A stretch of DNA of 64,000 nt from Streptomyces sp. 2131.1. GTDB lineage: Bacteria; Actinomycetota; Actinomycetes; Streptomycetales; Streptomycetaceae. The stretch spans positions 7,118,001-7,182,000 of the forward strand of contig NZ_FNSY01000001.1 in assembly GCF_900105515.1 (NCBI RefSeq), read 5' to 3'. The position numbers were made by a program, and so were the translations under genes. The notes under the pieces are model-generated. The model searched no databases and was not told the origin of the DNA. It worked only from the letters and a program-made list of their open reading frames with translations. Position 1 is the first letter of the stretch, and every line of letters starts with the position of its first letter. This document shows, piece by piece, positions 25,651 through 33,982 of the stretch.

Positions 25651-26441
25651 ACTACGCGTGGATCGTCACCGACCTGGACGGCACGCTGGTCGGCCGTGAC
25701 CTGCGGATCGTGCCCCGCAGTGCCGAGGCCCTGCGGCGCTACCAGGACATGGGCGGCACCGTGGTCATCGCCACCGGCCGCAACGAGGTCTCGGCGGGCC
25801 GCTACCACCAGGAACTGGGCCTGAGCACACCGCTGATCGTCTACAACGGCGCACGCGTCGTCGATCCGCTGTCCGGAACACGGCTGCTCGACCTGAACCT
25901 GGGGGTCTCGTGGGACGCCCTGCGCGATGATCTGCTCCGTGAACTCCCCGACGGCGTAGGAGCGGTGGCCTTCGCCGGCGAGGACGCCCACATCCTGCGG
26001 GCAGCGCCCTCGCTGGCGGCCTACGCCGGACGCGACCGGATCGAACTGCGCGAGGACGCCGTGCCGCAGGCACCGACGAAGGTGATGCTGATCGCCGACC
26101 GGCCGGGCCTCGGTCCACTGGCCCGGCTGACGGCCCGGCACTGCCCGGCCGCCCGCCTCCTGCAGTCGGAGGACACCTATCTGGAGATCCTGCCGGGTGC
26201 CGCGGGCAAGGAGGTGGCGGTGCGCCGGCTCGCCGAGCGGGCGGGCGTGCCGATGGAGCGCGTCGCGGCCATCGGCGACAACCCCAACGACACCGCCATG
26301 GTGCGCGCCGCCGGCCTGGGCGCGGCAGTCGGCGACGGGCACAAGGAAGTCCGCGCCGCCGCGGACATCGTGGTGGGCCCGTGCGGGCTGGGCGCGGTCG
26401 CTGACCTCGTCGAGCACGTCATCCAGGGCGCCGGACGGTGA
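25584..26441 (+). CDS. Cof-type HAD phosphatase
   Basis: A Cof/YbiV-like HAD hydrolase with motif I VTDLDGTLVG, motif II IATGR, a C2 cap, and motif IV AIGDNPNDTAMV. Members act on sugar phosphates and phosphorylated cofactors. The start is ambiguous because of the 42-bp duplication: ATG 25584 overlaps the IMPase stop, while ATG 25626 in the second copy has an identical ribosome site and gives a product 14 residues shorter, closer to the family norm. This is the fourth phosphatase-type gene in the run. Confidence 0.85.
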   Translation: MTMPEAPLAREECLMMMPEAPPHYAWIVTDLDGTLVGRDLRIVPRSAEALRRYQDMGGTVVIATGRNEVSAGRYHQELGLSTPLIVYNGARVVDPLSGTRLLDLNLGVSWDALRDDLLRELPDGVGAVAFAGEDAHILRAAPSLAAYAGRDRIELREDAVPQAPTKVMLIADRPGLGPLARLTARHCPAARLLQSEDTYLEILPGAAGKEVAVRRLAERAGVPMERVAAIGDNPNDTAMVRAAGLGAAVGDGHKEVRAAADIVVGPCGLGAVADLVEHVIQGAGR

Positions 26442-27229
26442 TCGTCACCGTCCTCGGCTCCTCGGGGTCGGTGCCCGGGCCAAACAACCCCTGCTCCGGG
26501 TACCTGGTGGAGCACGGCGGTCACCGGCTGCTGCTCGATCTCGGTACGGGAGCCTTCGGCACGCTGCTGACGTATGCCCGGCCGGACCAGGTCGACACCG
26601 TCGTCGTCACCCACCGGCACGGCGACCACTCGGCGGACCTGGCGGCGCTGGCGTACGCCCAGGAGAAGCTGGCGCCGCGTGCCGAGCCGACCCGGGTGAT
26701 CGCCCCGGCCGGCACACGGGCGGGCGCGAGCCGTACGTCGCCGTTGGCCTTCGAGGACTCCCGTCCGGGCGAGCTGGATCGCGGGCCGTTCAGACTCCGT
26801 CTGGTGCCTGTACGCCACTCGGTGGAGACGTACGCCGTGCGGGTCGAGACCGGCGGGGGATCGCTGACGTACACCGGTGACTCGGGGCCCTGCCGCGCGC
26901 TCCTGGACCTGGCCCTCGACACCGGACTGCTGCTGGCGGAGGCGGCACTGGGACCCGGCGACGCGCCCGGTGCGGCACGCGGCCGCTGGGACGACGACGC
27001 CGCCGGTCCCCCTCCGCACCATCTCACCGCCCGGCAGACCGGGGAGCTGGCGGCCGCCGCCGGAACCGGCCTGCTCGCGGTGACCCATCTGCGCCCGTGG
27101 GAGGACGCCGGACGCTCGTTGGCCGCGGCGGCGGCCCGGTTCGGTGGCCCGGTGCTGCTGGCCCGGCCCGGCCTGCGGCTGGCTCCCGGCCGCTCCGCAC
27201 GCGCGCCGAACCCGAAGGAGGAGACATGA
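26438..27229 (+). CDS. Metallo-beta-lactamase-fold hydrolase (RNase Z/PhnP-like)
   Basis: A 263-residue MBL-fold protein with the metal site THRHGDHSAD (HxHxDH) and later ligands in RLVPVRHSVETYAV, LTYTGDSGPC and AVTHLRP. It resembles the phosphodiesterase side of the fold (RNase Z, PhnP) more than lactamases. PhnP opens a cyclic ribose phosphate; by analogy this protein might open a cyclic inositol phosphate, which is speculation from context. The GTG start overlaps the Cof stop (GTGA). Confidence 0.75.
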   Translation: MIVTVLGSSGSVPGPNNPCSGYLVEHGGHRLLLDLGTGAFGTLLTYARPDQVDTVVVTHRHGDHSADLAALAYAQEKLAPRAEPTRVIAPAGTRAGASRTSPLAFEDSRPGELDRGPFRLRLVPVRHSVETYAVRVETGGGSLTYTGDSGPCRALLDLALDTGLLLAEAALGPGDAPGAARGRWDDDAAGPPPHHLTARQTGELAAAAGTGLLAVTHLRPWEDAGRSLAAAAARFGGPVLLARPGLRLAPGRSARAPNPKEET

Positions 27230-27312
27230 GACGGGGCGAGAGGCTGTCGACCGCGATCCTTGTGGTCCGCGAGGCGGCGGTGCGATCGGCGCTCGGGGCG
27301 ATGGCCCGGTGA
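27226..27312 (+). CDS. 28-residue ORF coupled to the MBL and mgtC-like genes
   Basis: The tiny frame MRRGERLSTAILVVREAAVR... begins at an ATG overlapping the MBL stop (ATGA) and has AAGGAGGAG, the best ribosome site in the area. It ends on a TGA overlapping the GTG of the mgtC-like gene (GTGA). The next gene lacks a clear ribosome site of its own, so this ORF may deliver ribosomes to it or act as a leader peptide. It has no known family. Confidence 0.5.
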   Translation: MRRGERLSTAILVVREAAVRSALGAMAR

Positions 27313-28004
27313 ACCACGACGGGACATCACTCGCCCACTTGGCGGTGGCCTTCGCTCTGTGTGCCGTCATCGGTCTGGAGCGCGAGTACCGCCAGAAGTC
27401 GGCCGGCCTGCGCACCCATGTGCTGGTCGGCCTCGGATCGGCGCTGTTCATGCTGGTTTCGAAGTACGGCTTCGCCGACATGCTGGGACTGCCCGGCGTG
27501 GCACTGGACCCTTCACGCGTCGCCGCGCAGATCGTATCCGGTATCGGGTTCATCGGCGGTGGACTGATATTCGTGCGCAGGGACGCGGTGCGTGGTCTGA
27601 CGACGGCGGCCAGCGTGTGGCTGGCGGCGTCGATCGGCGCGGCCGCGGGCGCGGGGCTGTTGCTGCTGGCAGCCGCTGTGACGGCGGCCTACCTCCTGGT
27701 CACGTTCGCGTTCCCGGTGATCGCACGGCAGTTGCCCCGCTCGCCCACGGAGTCGGTGCTGCTGCGCGTCAGTTACCTGGATGGACGCGGACTGCTGCGC
27801 GACATCGTCCGGGAGTGTACGGGCGCGGGATTCCACGTGGCCGGCCTGCGGACGGCCGGCTGCCCGGCGGCGGAGGCGGCCCCCGCCCAGGTGGGTGTCC
27901 TGCTCGAGTTGTCCGGGAACGGGGTGTACGACGAGCTGGTGCCTCGCCTCTCCGACCGGGAGGGGATAACCGAGGTGACTCTGTTGCAGGATGAGGTCGA
28001 CTGA
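27309..28004 (+). CDS. MgtC/SapB-family membrane protein
   Basis: A 231-residue protein with four to five N-terminal membrane helices carrying the MgtC pattern (CAVIGLEREYRQKSAGLRTHVLVGLGSALFML, GIGFIGGGLIFVRRD, GLTTAASVWLAASIG) and a soluble ACT-like C-terminal domain. MgtC proteins are linked to magnesium limitation, ATP synthase control and phosphate balance. Phytate binds magnesium strongly and the pathway releases much phosphate, so a homeostatic role is plausible. Confidence 0.8.
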   Translation: MNHDGTSLAHLAVAFALCAVIGLEREYRQKSAGLRTHVLVGLGSALFMLVSKYGFADMLGLPGVALDPSRVAAQIVSGIGFIGGGLIFVRRDAVRGLTTAASVWLAASIGAAAGAGLLLLAAAVTAAYLLVTFAFPVIARQLPRSPTESVLLRVSYLDGRGLLRDIVRECTGAGFHVAGLRTAGCPAAEAAPAQVGVLLELSGNGVYDELVPRLSDREGITEVTLLQDEVD

Positions 28005-28198
28005 AGGACTCCGCGCACGCAAGGCCGTGTTGCTTGTTGCTGCCCCTTCCGGCGGCAGCTGGGCACCCGGGCATGAGCAATTCTTCAGTCAGTATGTAAG
28101 GACAATAGGTTGACAGGTCGCTACATGACGGAGCAAGCTCGGTCACGAGAGCCGGACACATGCCCGGCACACCCACCACGGAGAGAGAAGAGGACGGC
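28005..28198 (+). promoter_or_regulatory. Promoter region of the iolE-mmsA operon
   Basis: An AT-rich core (28076-28118) includes TATGTAAGG (28093-28101, inverse of the 18557 motif) and TTGACA (about 28109-28114). A hairpin GCTGCC / GGCAGC (28041-28061) could end transcription from the mgtC-like gene. Exact -10 and start site cannot be fixed by eye. Confidence 0.4.
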
Positions 28199-28252
28199 AT
28201 GCCGATCAGCCTGGCCCACGCCGTACACACCGCCGAAGGAGGCAGGCCGTGA
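28199..28252 (+). CDS. 17-codon leader ORF before iolE
   Basis: ATG at 28199 follows GGAGAGAGAAGAGGAC and encodes MPISLAHAVHTAEGGRP. Its TGA overlaps the GTG of iolE (GTGA), and iolE's own AAGGAGG site lies inside it. The arrangement looks like a translated leader coupling or tuning expression of the inositol operon. Confidence 0.4.
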   Translation: MPISLAHAVHTAEGGRP

Positions 28253-29154
28253 CCGCACCCCTCACCCAGCGCATCGCGGGAGCACCCATCTCCTGGGGCG
28301 TCTGTGAGGTCCCGGGCTGGGGCCACCAGCTCGGCACCGACCTGGTCCTGCGGCAGATGCGCGAGGCCGGACTCGCCGCCACCGAGTTCGGACCGGACGG
28401 CTTTCTCCCCGACGCCCCCGCGGCCAAGGCCGAGACACTCGCCTCGCACGGCCTGCGCGCCGTCGGCCAGTTCGTGCCGGTCGTCCTCCACGACCCGGAC
28501 CACGACCCGCTCCCCGAGGTCGAGACCGCGCTGACCGCTCTCCTGGCGGCCGACGCCCGCACCGTCGTCATCGCGGCGGCGACCGGCTCCGACGGCTACG
28601 ACGACCGGCCCGCACTCGACGCCGCGGGGTGGTCCGTCCTCCTCGCCAACCTCGACCGGATCTCCGTCGCCGCAACCGACGCAGGCGTCCTCGCGACCCT
28701 CCACCCCCATGTGGGCACGATGGTCGAATCGGGCGACGAGACCCAGCGGGTCCTCGACGGATCGGGCATCGGGCTGTGCCTGGACACCGGCCACCTGCTC
28801 ATCGGCGGCGGCGACCCCCGGGACCTCGCCGCCCGGCTGCCCGGCCGCATCGCTCATGTCCATCTCAAGGACGTACGCCTCGACCTCGCCGACAACGTAC
28901 GGGCCGGGCGCATGACGTACACCCAGGCGGTCGCCGAGGGCATGTACGTTCCCCTGGGCGCCGGCGACATCGACATCGCGGAAATCGTCCGCCTGCTGGA
29001 GGCGGACGGATACGCCGGATGGTACGTGCTCGAACAGGACACCATCCTGCGCGCCGCACCCGGTGAGGACGGTGGAGCCGATCCCCTCGACGACGTCCGC
29101 GCCTCGGTCGCCCACCTTCGTTCCCTCGCCGGCGACGACACCGTGGTGGGCTGA
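28249..29154 (+). CDS. iolE: Inosose dehydratase
   Basis: A 301-residue TIM-barrel of the xylose-isomerase-like/IolE group: APISWGVCEVPGWG near the start, LCLDTGHLLIGGGD and AHVHLKDVR as metal-site strands, GAGDIDIAEIVRLLEADGYAGWYVLEQD near the end. It dehydrates scyllo-inosose to the diketone used by IolD. First gene of a tightly packed operon of six. GTG start with AAGGAGG upstream. Confidence 0.9.
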   Translation: MTAPLTQRIAGAPISWGVCEVPGWGHQLGTDLVLRQMREAGLAATEFGPDGFLPDAPAAKAETLASHGLRAVGQFVPVVLHDPDHDPLPEVETALTALLAADARTVVIAAATGSDGYDDRPALDAAGWSVLLANLDRISVAATDAGVLATLHPHVGTMVESGDETQRVLDGSGIGLCLDTGHLLIGGGDPRDLAARLPGRIAHVHLKDVRLDLADNVRAGRMTYTQAVAEGMYVPLGAGDIDIAEIVRLLEADGYAGWYVLEQDTILRAAPGEDGGADPLDDVRASVAHLRSLAGDDTVVG

Positions 29155-29156
29155 CC

Positions 29157-30131
29157 ATGGCTCACGAGTTCCTCGCCATCGGACGGGCCGGCGTCGACAT
29201 CTATCCGCTCGACCACGGCGTCGGCCTTGAACAGGTGAGCACGTTCGAGAAGTTTCTCGGCGGAAGCGCCATGAACGTCGCCGTCGCCGCGGCCCGCCAC
29301 GGCCGCGACGCCGCCCTGATAACCCGGGTGGGCCGTGACCCCTTCGGCCGGTACGTCCAACAGGAGGCCGCCCGCCTCGGCGTGAACACCGCCTTCATCA
29401 CACCCCTCACCGCGCCGGACGGACCGCCCACCCCGGTCACCTTCTGCGAAGTCTTCCCGCCCGACGACTTCCCGCTCTACTTCTACCGGTACGGCGCGGC
29501 CCCTGACCTCATGATCGATCCCGGCACACTGCCCCTGGAGGACGTCCGCGAAGCGGCGGTGTTCTGGGCCACCGTCACCGGCCTGTCGGCGGAGCCCAGC
29601 CGTGCCGCGCACTTCGCCGCCTGGCGAACCCGCGGCCGGCGCACCCGCACGGTCCTGGACCTCGACTACCGCCCCATGTTCTGGGCCGGAACCGAGGAGG
29701 CCCGCCACCAGGTCGACCGTGCCCTCGAGCACGTCACCGTCGCCGTCGGCAATAGGGAGGAATGCGAAGTCGCCGTGGGGGAGACGGACCCGCAGCGGGC
29801 GGCGGACGCCCTGCTGGAACGCGGCCTCGACCTCGCCGTCGTCAAGATGGGGCCGGCCGGTGTCCTGGCCGCCACCCCGGACGAACGGGTGAGCGTCGCA
29901 CCGTTCCCCGTCGAGGTCGTCAACGGGCTCGGCGCGGGTGACGCGTTCGGAGGCGGGCTCGTCCACGGCCTGCTCAGCGGCTGGGACCTGCGCCGCGTCA
30001 TCGAGTTCGCCAATGCCGCGGGCGCCATCGTCGCCTCCCACCTGGCCTGTTCCACCGCCATGCCGACCACGGCCGAGGTAGAGGCGGTCCTCGCGTCCCG
30101 GTCGCCGGCCCATGCCGAAGGGATCGCCTGA
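29157..30131 (+). CDS. iolC: 5-dehydro-2-deoxygluconokinase
   Basis: A 324-residue PfkB-family sugar kinase: GRAGVDIYPLDHGVGLE, the substrate-binding FLGGSAMNVAVAAARHG, and the ATP/anion-hole motif NGLGAGDAFGGGL with the catalytic Asp. It phosphorylates 2-deoxy-5-keto-gluconate to the aldolase substrate. It starts 2 bp after iolE and its TGA overlaps the next ATG. Confidence 0.9.
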   Translation: MAHEFLAIGRAGVDIYPLDHGVGLEQVSTFEKFLGGSAMNVAVAAARHGRDAALITRVGRDPFGRYVQQEAARLGVNTAFITPLTAPDGPPTPVTFCEVFPPDDFPLYFYRYGAAPDLMIDPGTLPLEDVREAAVFWATVTGLSAEPSRAAHFAAWRTRGRRTRTVLDLDYRPMFWAGTEEARHQVDRALEHVTVAVGNREECEVAVGETDPQRAADALLERGLDLAVVKMGPAGVLAATPDERVSVAPFPVEVVNGLGAGDAFGGGLVHGLLSGWDLRRVIEFANAAGAIVASHLACSTAMPTTAEVEAVLASRSPAHAEGIA

Positions 30132-31009
30132 TGGATGCCGCACAACTGACCGAGATCCGGGCCCGCGAGCCCGGCCGTATCGCACGGTCCTGGCAGAAGC
30201 GCTCCCGCCGGCCGCTGACCGGCGAGGACGGCCGCCTGCTCATCGTCGCGGCCGACCATCCCGCCCGCGGAGCCCTGGGCGCGGGTGGCGACGAGGCGGC
30301 CATGGCGAGCCGCAGCACGCTGCTCGACCGCCTGGCCACCGCTTTGTCCCGCCCCGGGGTGGACGGCGTGCTGGGCACCCCGGACCTCCTCGACGACCTG
30401 CTGCTGATGGGCGCCCTGGAGGACCGGGTCGCCATCGGTTCGATGAACCGCGGCGGACTCCAGGGCGCGTCCTTCGAATTCGACGACCGATTCACCGCCT
30501 ACACCGCCGAGGCGATCGCCGGCCACGGGCTCGAGGGCGGCAAGACACTCACCCGGATCTGTCTCGACGACCCCGGCACCGCGGCCACCCTCGAAGCGAC
30601 CGCCGCCGCCGTCACCGGCCTGGCCGACCACAGCCTCATGGCCATGGTCGAACCCTTCCTCACCGTCCGCGAGGAAGGCCGCGCGCGCAACCTCCTCGAC
30701 CCCGACAGCGTCATGAAGTCGATCCACATCGCCAGCGGACTCGGCGCGTCCAGCGCCTACACCTGGCTCAAACTGCCGGTCGTCGACGAACTCGAGCGCG
30801 TCCTGGACGCGACCACCCTGCCCACCCTGCTGCTCGGCGGTGACCCGCAAGGCGATCCGCACGACACCTACGCCTCCTGGGCGAAGGCGATGTCGCTGCC
30901 GGCGACGCGAGGACTGGTCGTCGGACGCACCCTGCTCTACCCGCCCGACGGCGACGTCGCAGCCGCCGTCGACGTCGCGGCCGGGATCGTGCACGGGAGC
31001 GGCACATGA
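30131..31009 (+). CDS. DeoC/LacD-like aldolase (IolJ functional analogue)
   Basis: A 292-residue TIM-barrel of the Cgl0158 type found in actinobacterial inositol operons: LLIVAADHPARGALG, IGSMNRGG, AMVEPFL, and SAYTWLKLPVV, whose Lys is the likely Schiff-base residue. It would split 6-phospho-5-keto-2-deoxygluconate into dihydroxyacetone phosphate and malonate semialdehyde. No FBA-type IolJ is present, so this gene probably fills that step. Confidence 0.75.
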   Translation: MDAAQLTEIRAREPGRIARSWQKRSRRPLTGEDGRLLIVAADHPARGALGAGGDEAAMASRSTLLDRLATALSRPGVDGVLGTPDLLDDLLLMGALEDRVAIGSMNRGGLQGASFEFDDRFTAYTAEAIAGHGLEGGKTLTRICLDDPGTAATLEATAAAVTGLADHSLMAMVEPFLTVREEGRARNLLDPDSVMKSIHIASGLGASSAYTWLKLPVVDELERVLDATTLPTLLLGGDPQGDPHDTYASWAKAMSLPATRGLVVGRTLLYPPDGDVAAAVDVAAGIVHGSGT

Positions 31010-31977
31010 GTGACAACAGCCGATGGGTGCGCCCCCTGGGGACGTCCGCCGCCACGGGATGGCAGACCGCCGTCACCGCCGACGGCCAGGACTGGCGGCA
31101 CACCAGCCTCCATGTGACGACCCTGGCCCCCGGCGAGAGCCGGGCGGTGGACGCGGGGGACTGGGAGCACGTCGTCGTGCCGCTGTCGGGCAGTGCTCAG
31201 GTCACCGCGGTGACCGCCGACGCACGTACCCACGTGGCGGAACTCTCCGGCCGCCCCGATGTGTTCGCCGGCCCCACCGACACCGTGTACGTGCCCGCGC
31301 GGTCGCGGATCACCCTCCGGGCCTCTGCCGGACCGGTCCGGCTCGCTCTTGCAGGGGCGCGCGTGGCGGGGGACACCCGTCAGGGCTCGCCCGGCGGTTA
31401 CGCCTTCCGGCACCTGGCCGCGGCCGAGGTACCGGTCGAACGGCGCGGGGCCGGCAACGCCTCCCGGCAGGTACGTAACTTCGCCAGCCCCGAGGTGCTC
31501 GGCGCGGACGCCCTCATCGCCTGCGAGGTCATCACACCAGCCGGTAACTGGAGTTCCTGGCCGCCGCACAAACATGACACCGCACTCCCGGGGGAGGAGA
31601 GCATGCTGGAGGAGATCTACTACTTCGAGACGGAACCCACGAACGCCCGCTGCACCGACCCCGTCGGCTACCAGCGCGTCTACACCTCCGACACCGATCG
31701 GCCCATAGACGTACTCGCCGAAGTCCGCTCCGGCGACGTCGTCCTGGTGCCCCACGGGTGGCACGGTCCCGCGATGGCCGCGCCGGACGCCCATCTGTAC
31801 TACCTCAACGTCATGGCCGGTCCCGGCCCCGAGCGCGCCTGGCTCATCAGCGACGACCCCGCCCACGCCTGGGTCCGCGAGACATGGCCGGAGCTGCCCT
31901 TCGACGCACGACCGGCGCCCCACCGGGCCGCCGGAGCAACCCGGCCCGCACGCCGCACACCAGGAGGCGCCGCATGA
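31006..31977 (+). CDS. iolB: 5-deoxy-glucuronate isomerase
   Basis: A 323-residue double cupin. The metal site shows as NWSSWPPHKHD and EEIYYFE, and later DVVLVPHGWHGP. IolB isomerises 5-deoxyglucuronate to 2-deoxy-5-keto-gluconate. It overlaps both neighbours by ATGA. Length and motifs match the family, slightly longer than the Bacillus enzyme at the N-terminus. Confidence 0.9.
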   Translation: MSDNSRWVRPLGTSAATGWQTAVTADGQDWRHTSLHVTTLAPGESRAVDAGDWEHVVVPLSGSAQVTAVTADARTHVAELSGRPDVFAGPTDTVYVPARSRITLRASAGPVRLALAGARVAGDTRQGSPGGYAFRHLAAAEVPVERRGAGNASRQVRNFASPEVLGADALIACEVITPAGNWSSWPPHKHDTALPGEESMLEEIYYFETEPTNARCTDPVGYQRVYTSDTDRPIDVLAEVRSGDVVLVPHGWHGPAMAAPDAHLYYLNVMAGPGPERAWLISDDPAHAWVRETWPELPFDARPAPHRAAGATRPARRTPGGAA

Positions 31978-33959
31978 ACACCGCACCGTCCGCAACCGTG
32001 CGGCTCACCGTGTCGCAGGCGACCGTCAGGTTCCTCGCCGCCCAGTGGTCCGAGCGCGACGAACAGCGCAGACCGCTGTTCGCGGGCGTCCTCGGCATCT
32101 TCGGCCACGGCAACGTCGCGGGCATCGGCCAAGCACTCCTCGAACACGAGCACGAAGCGGAAGGGCGCCCCGACCTTCCCTACATCCTGGCCCGCAACGA
32201 ACAGGCCATGGTGCACACCGCCGTCGCCTATGCCCGGCAGAAGGACCGCTTGCAGACCTGGGCCTGCACCGCGTCGATCGGCCCGGGATCCACGAACATG
32301 CTCACAGGCGCGGCACTGGCCACCATCAACCGCCTCCCCGTCCTGCTGCTGCCCGCCGATACGTTCGCCACCCGCCCCAGCGCCCCCGTGCTCCAGGAAC
32401 TCGAGCATCCCTGCGCGGCAGACATCTCCGTCAACGACGCCTTCAGGCCCCTGTCACGGTTCTTCGACCGGGTCACCCGCCCCGAGCAACTTCCCTCGGC
32501 CCTCATGGGAGCCATGCGGGTGCTCACCGACCCCGCGGAGACCGGTGCGGTGACGATCGCGCTGCCCCAGGACGTCCAGGCCGAGGGATACGACTGGCCC
32601 GCCGAACTGTTCCACGACCGCACCTGGCACGTGGCCCGCCCACCGGCCGAACCCACCCGCCTCACGGCCGCCGCCGACCTCGTACGACAGGCCCGGTGCC
32701 CGCTCATCGTGGCGGGGGGCGGCGTACACCACTCCGCGGCGGAGGAGGCGCTCACCGCGCTGGCCGAGAAGACCGGCATCCCGGTCGGCGAGACCCAGGC
32801 GGGCAAGGGATCGCTGCCCCACGGCCATCCGCAGCAGATGGGCGGCATCGGCTCCACCGGCACGACCGCGGCGAACGCCCTCGCCCGGGACGCGGACCTC
32901 GTCATCGGCGTGGGAACCCGCTGGGCCGACTTCACAACCGCCTCGCGGACCGCCTTCCAGCACGAGAACGTCCGCTTCATCAACATCAACGTCACCGGCT
33001 TCGACGCCGGCAAGCACGCCGGCCTCTCGGTCGTCGCCGACGCCCGTGAGGCGCTGACCGCCCTCACCGACGTACTGGGCGGACACCGTGTCGACTCCGC
33101 TTACGAGAAGCGGCAGGACGAGTTGTGGCACAGCTGGAACGAGCAGGTCGAGGCCGCGTACAACCCGCCGCCCGAGGTGACCGAACGGCTCCCCGACGGC
33201 GTCCTCACCCAGGCCACCGTGCTCGGCTGCGTCAACGAACTGAGCGACCCGCGCGACGTCGTCCTGTGCGCGGCCGGCTCCATGCCCGGTGACCTGCACA
33301 AGCTGTGGCGCGTGCGCGACCGCAAGGGGTATCACGTCGAGTACGGCTACTCCTGCATGGGCTACGAGATCCCCGCCGCACTCGGAGTCCGGCTCGCCGA
33401 CGACACCCGGGACGTCTTCGCCATGGTCGGCGACGGCGGGTACCTCATGATGCCGACCGAACTGGCCACCGCCGTCCAGGAGCGGCTCAAGATCGTCGTC
33501 GTCCTCGTCCAGAACAACGGCTTCCACTCGATCGGCTCCCTGTCGGAATCGCTCGGCTCCCAGCGTTTCGGCACCCGCTACCGCTACCGCTCGGCCGACG
33601 GACGCCTGGACGGCCCGAACCTCCCCACCGACCTCGCCGGCAACGCCCGCAGCCTCGGTGCCCACGTCGTCGAGGTGCGTTCCCGCAGCGAATTGGCGGC
33701 AGCCGTCGCACAGGCCAAGACGTGGCCGGCGGACGGCGGCCCCTTCGTCATCCACGTCGAGACCGACCCGCACGTCTTCGCGCCGGACAGCGAGAGCTGG
33801 TGGGACGTCCCCGTCAGCGCGGTCTCCCGGCTCGGCTCGACGCAGGAGGCCCACGCTTCCTACACGGCCCACAAGAAGGCCCAGCGGCCCCTGCTCGCCC
33901 CCGCGGCCGACGCGGAGCGGAACGGCCCGCCCGCAGCGCGTGCCGGGAACCAGTCCTGA
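31974..33959 (+). CDS. iolD: Trihydroxycyclohexanedione hydrolase
   Basis: A 661-residue thiamine-diphosphate enzyme. The N-terminal domain has ILARNEQAMVHTAVAYAR with the conserved Glu; the C-terminal TPP/Mg motif is VGDGGYLMMPTELATAVQERLKIVVVLVQNNG. It hydrolyses the cyclic diketone to 5-deoxyglucuronate, opening the ring. ATG overlaps the iolB stop; AGGAGG lies upstream. Confidence 0.92.
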   Translation: MNTAPSATVRLTVSQATVRFLAAQWSERDEQRRPLFAGVLGIFGHGNVAGIGQALLEHEHEAEGRPDLPYILARNEQAMVHTAVAYARQKDRLQTWACTASIGPGSTNMLTGAALATINRLPVLLLPADTFATRPSAPVLQELEHPCAADISVNDAFRPLSRFFDRVTRPEQLPSALMGAMRVLTDPAETGAVTIALPQDVQAEGYDWPAELFHDRTWHVARPPAEPTRLTAAADLVRQARCPLIVAGGGVHHSAAEEALTALAEKTGIPVGETQAGKGSLPHGHPQQMGGIGSTGTTAANALARDADLVIGVGTRWADFTTASRTAFQHENVRFININVTGFDAGKHAGLSVVADAREALTALTDVLGGHRVDSAYEKRQDELWHSWNEQVEAAYNPPPEVTERLPDGVLTQATVLGCVNELSDPRDVVLCAAGSMPGDLHKLWRVRDRKGYHVEYGYSCMGYEIPAALGVRLADDTRDVFAMVGDGGYLMMPTELATAVQERLKIVVVLVQNNGFHSIGSLSESLGSQRFGTRYRYRSADGRLDGPNLPTDLAGNARSLGAHVVEVRSRSELAAAVAQAKTWPADGGPFVIHVETDPHVFAPDSESWWDVPVSAVSRLGSTQEAHASYTAHKKAQRPLLAPAADAERNGPPAARAGNQS

Positions 33960-33982
33960 CCACATCGCAGAAGGAGCTCGCC

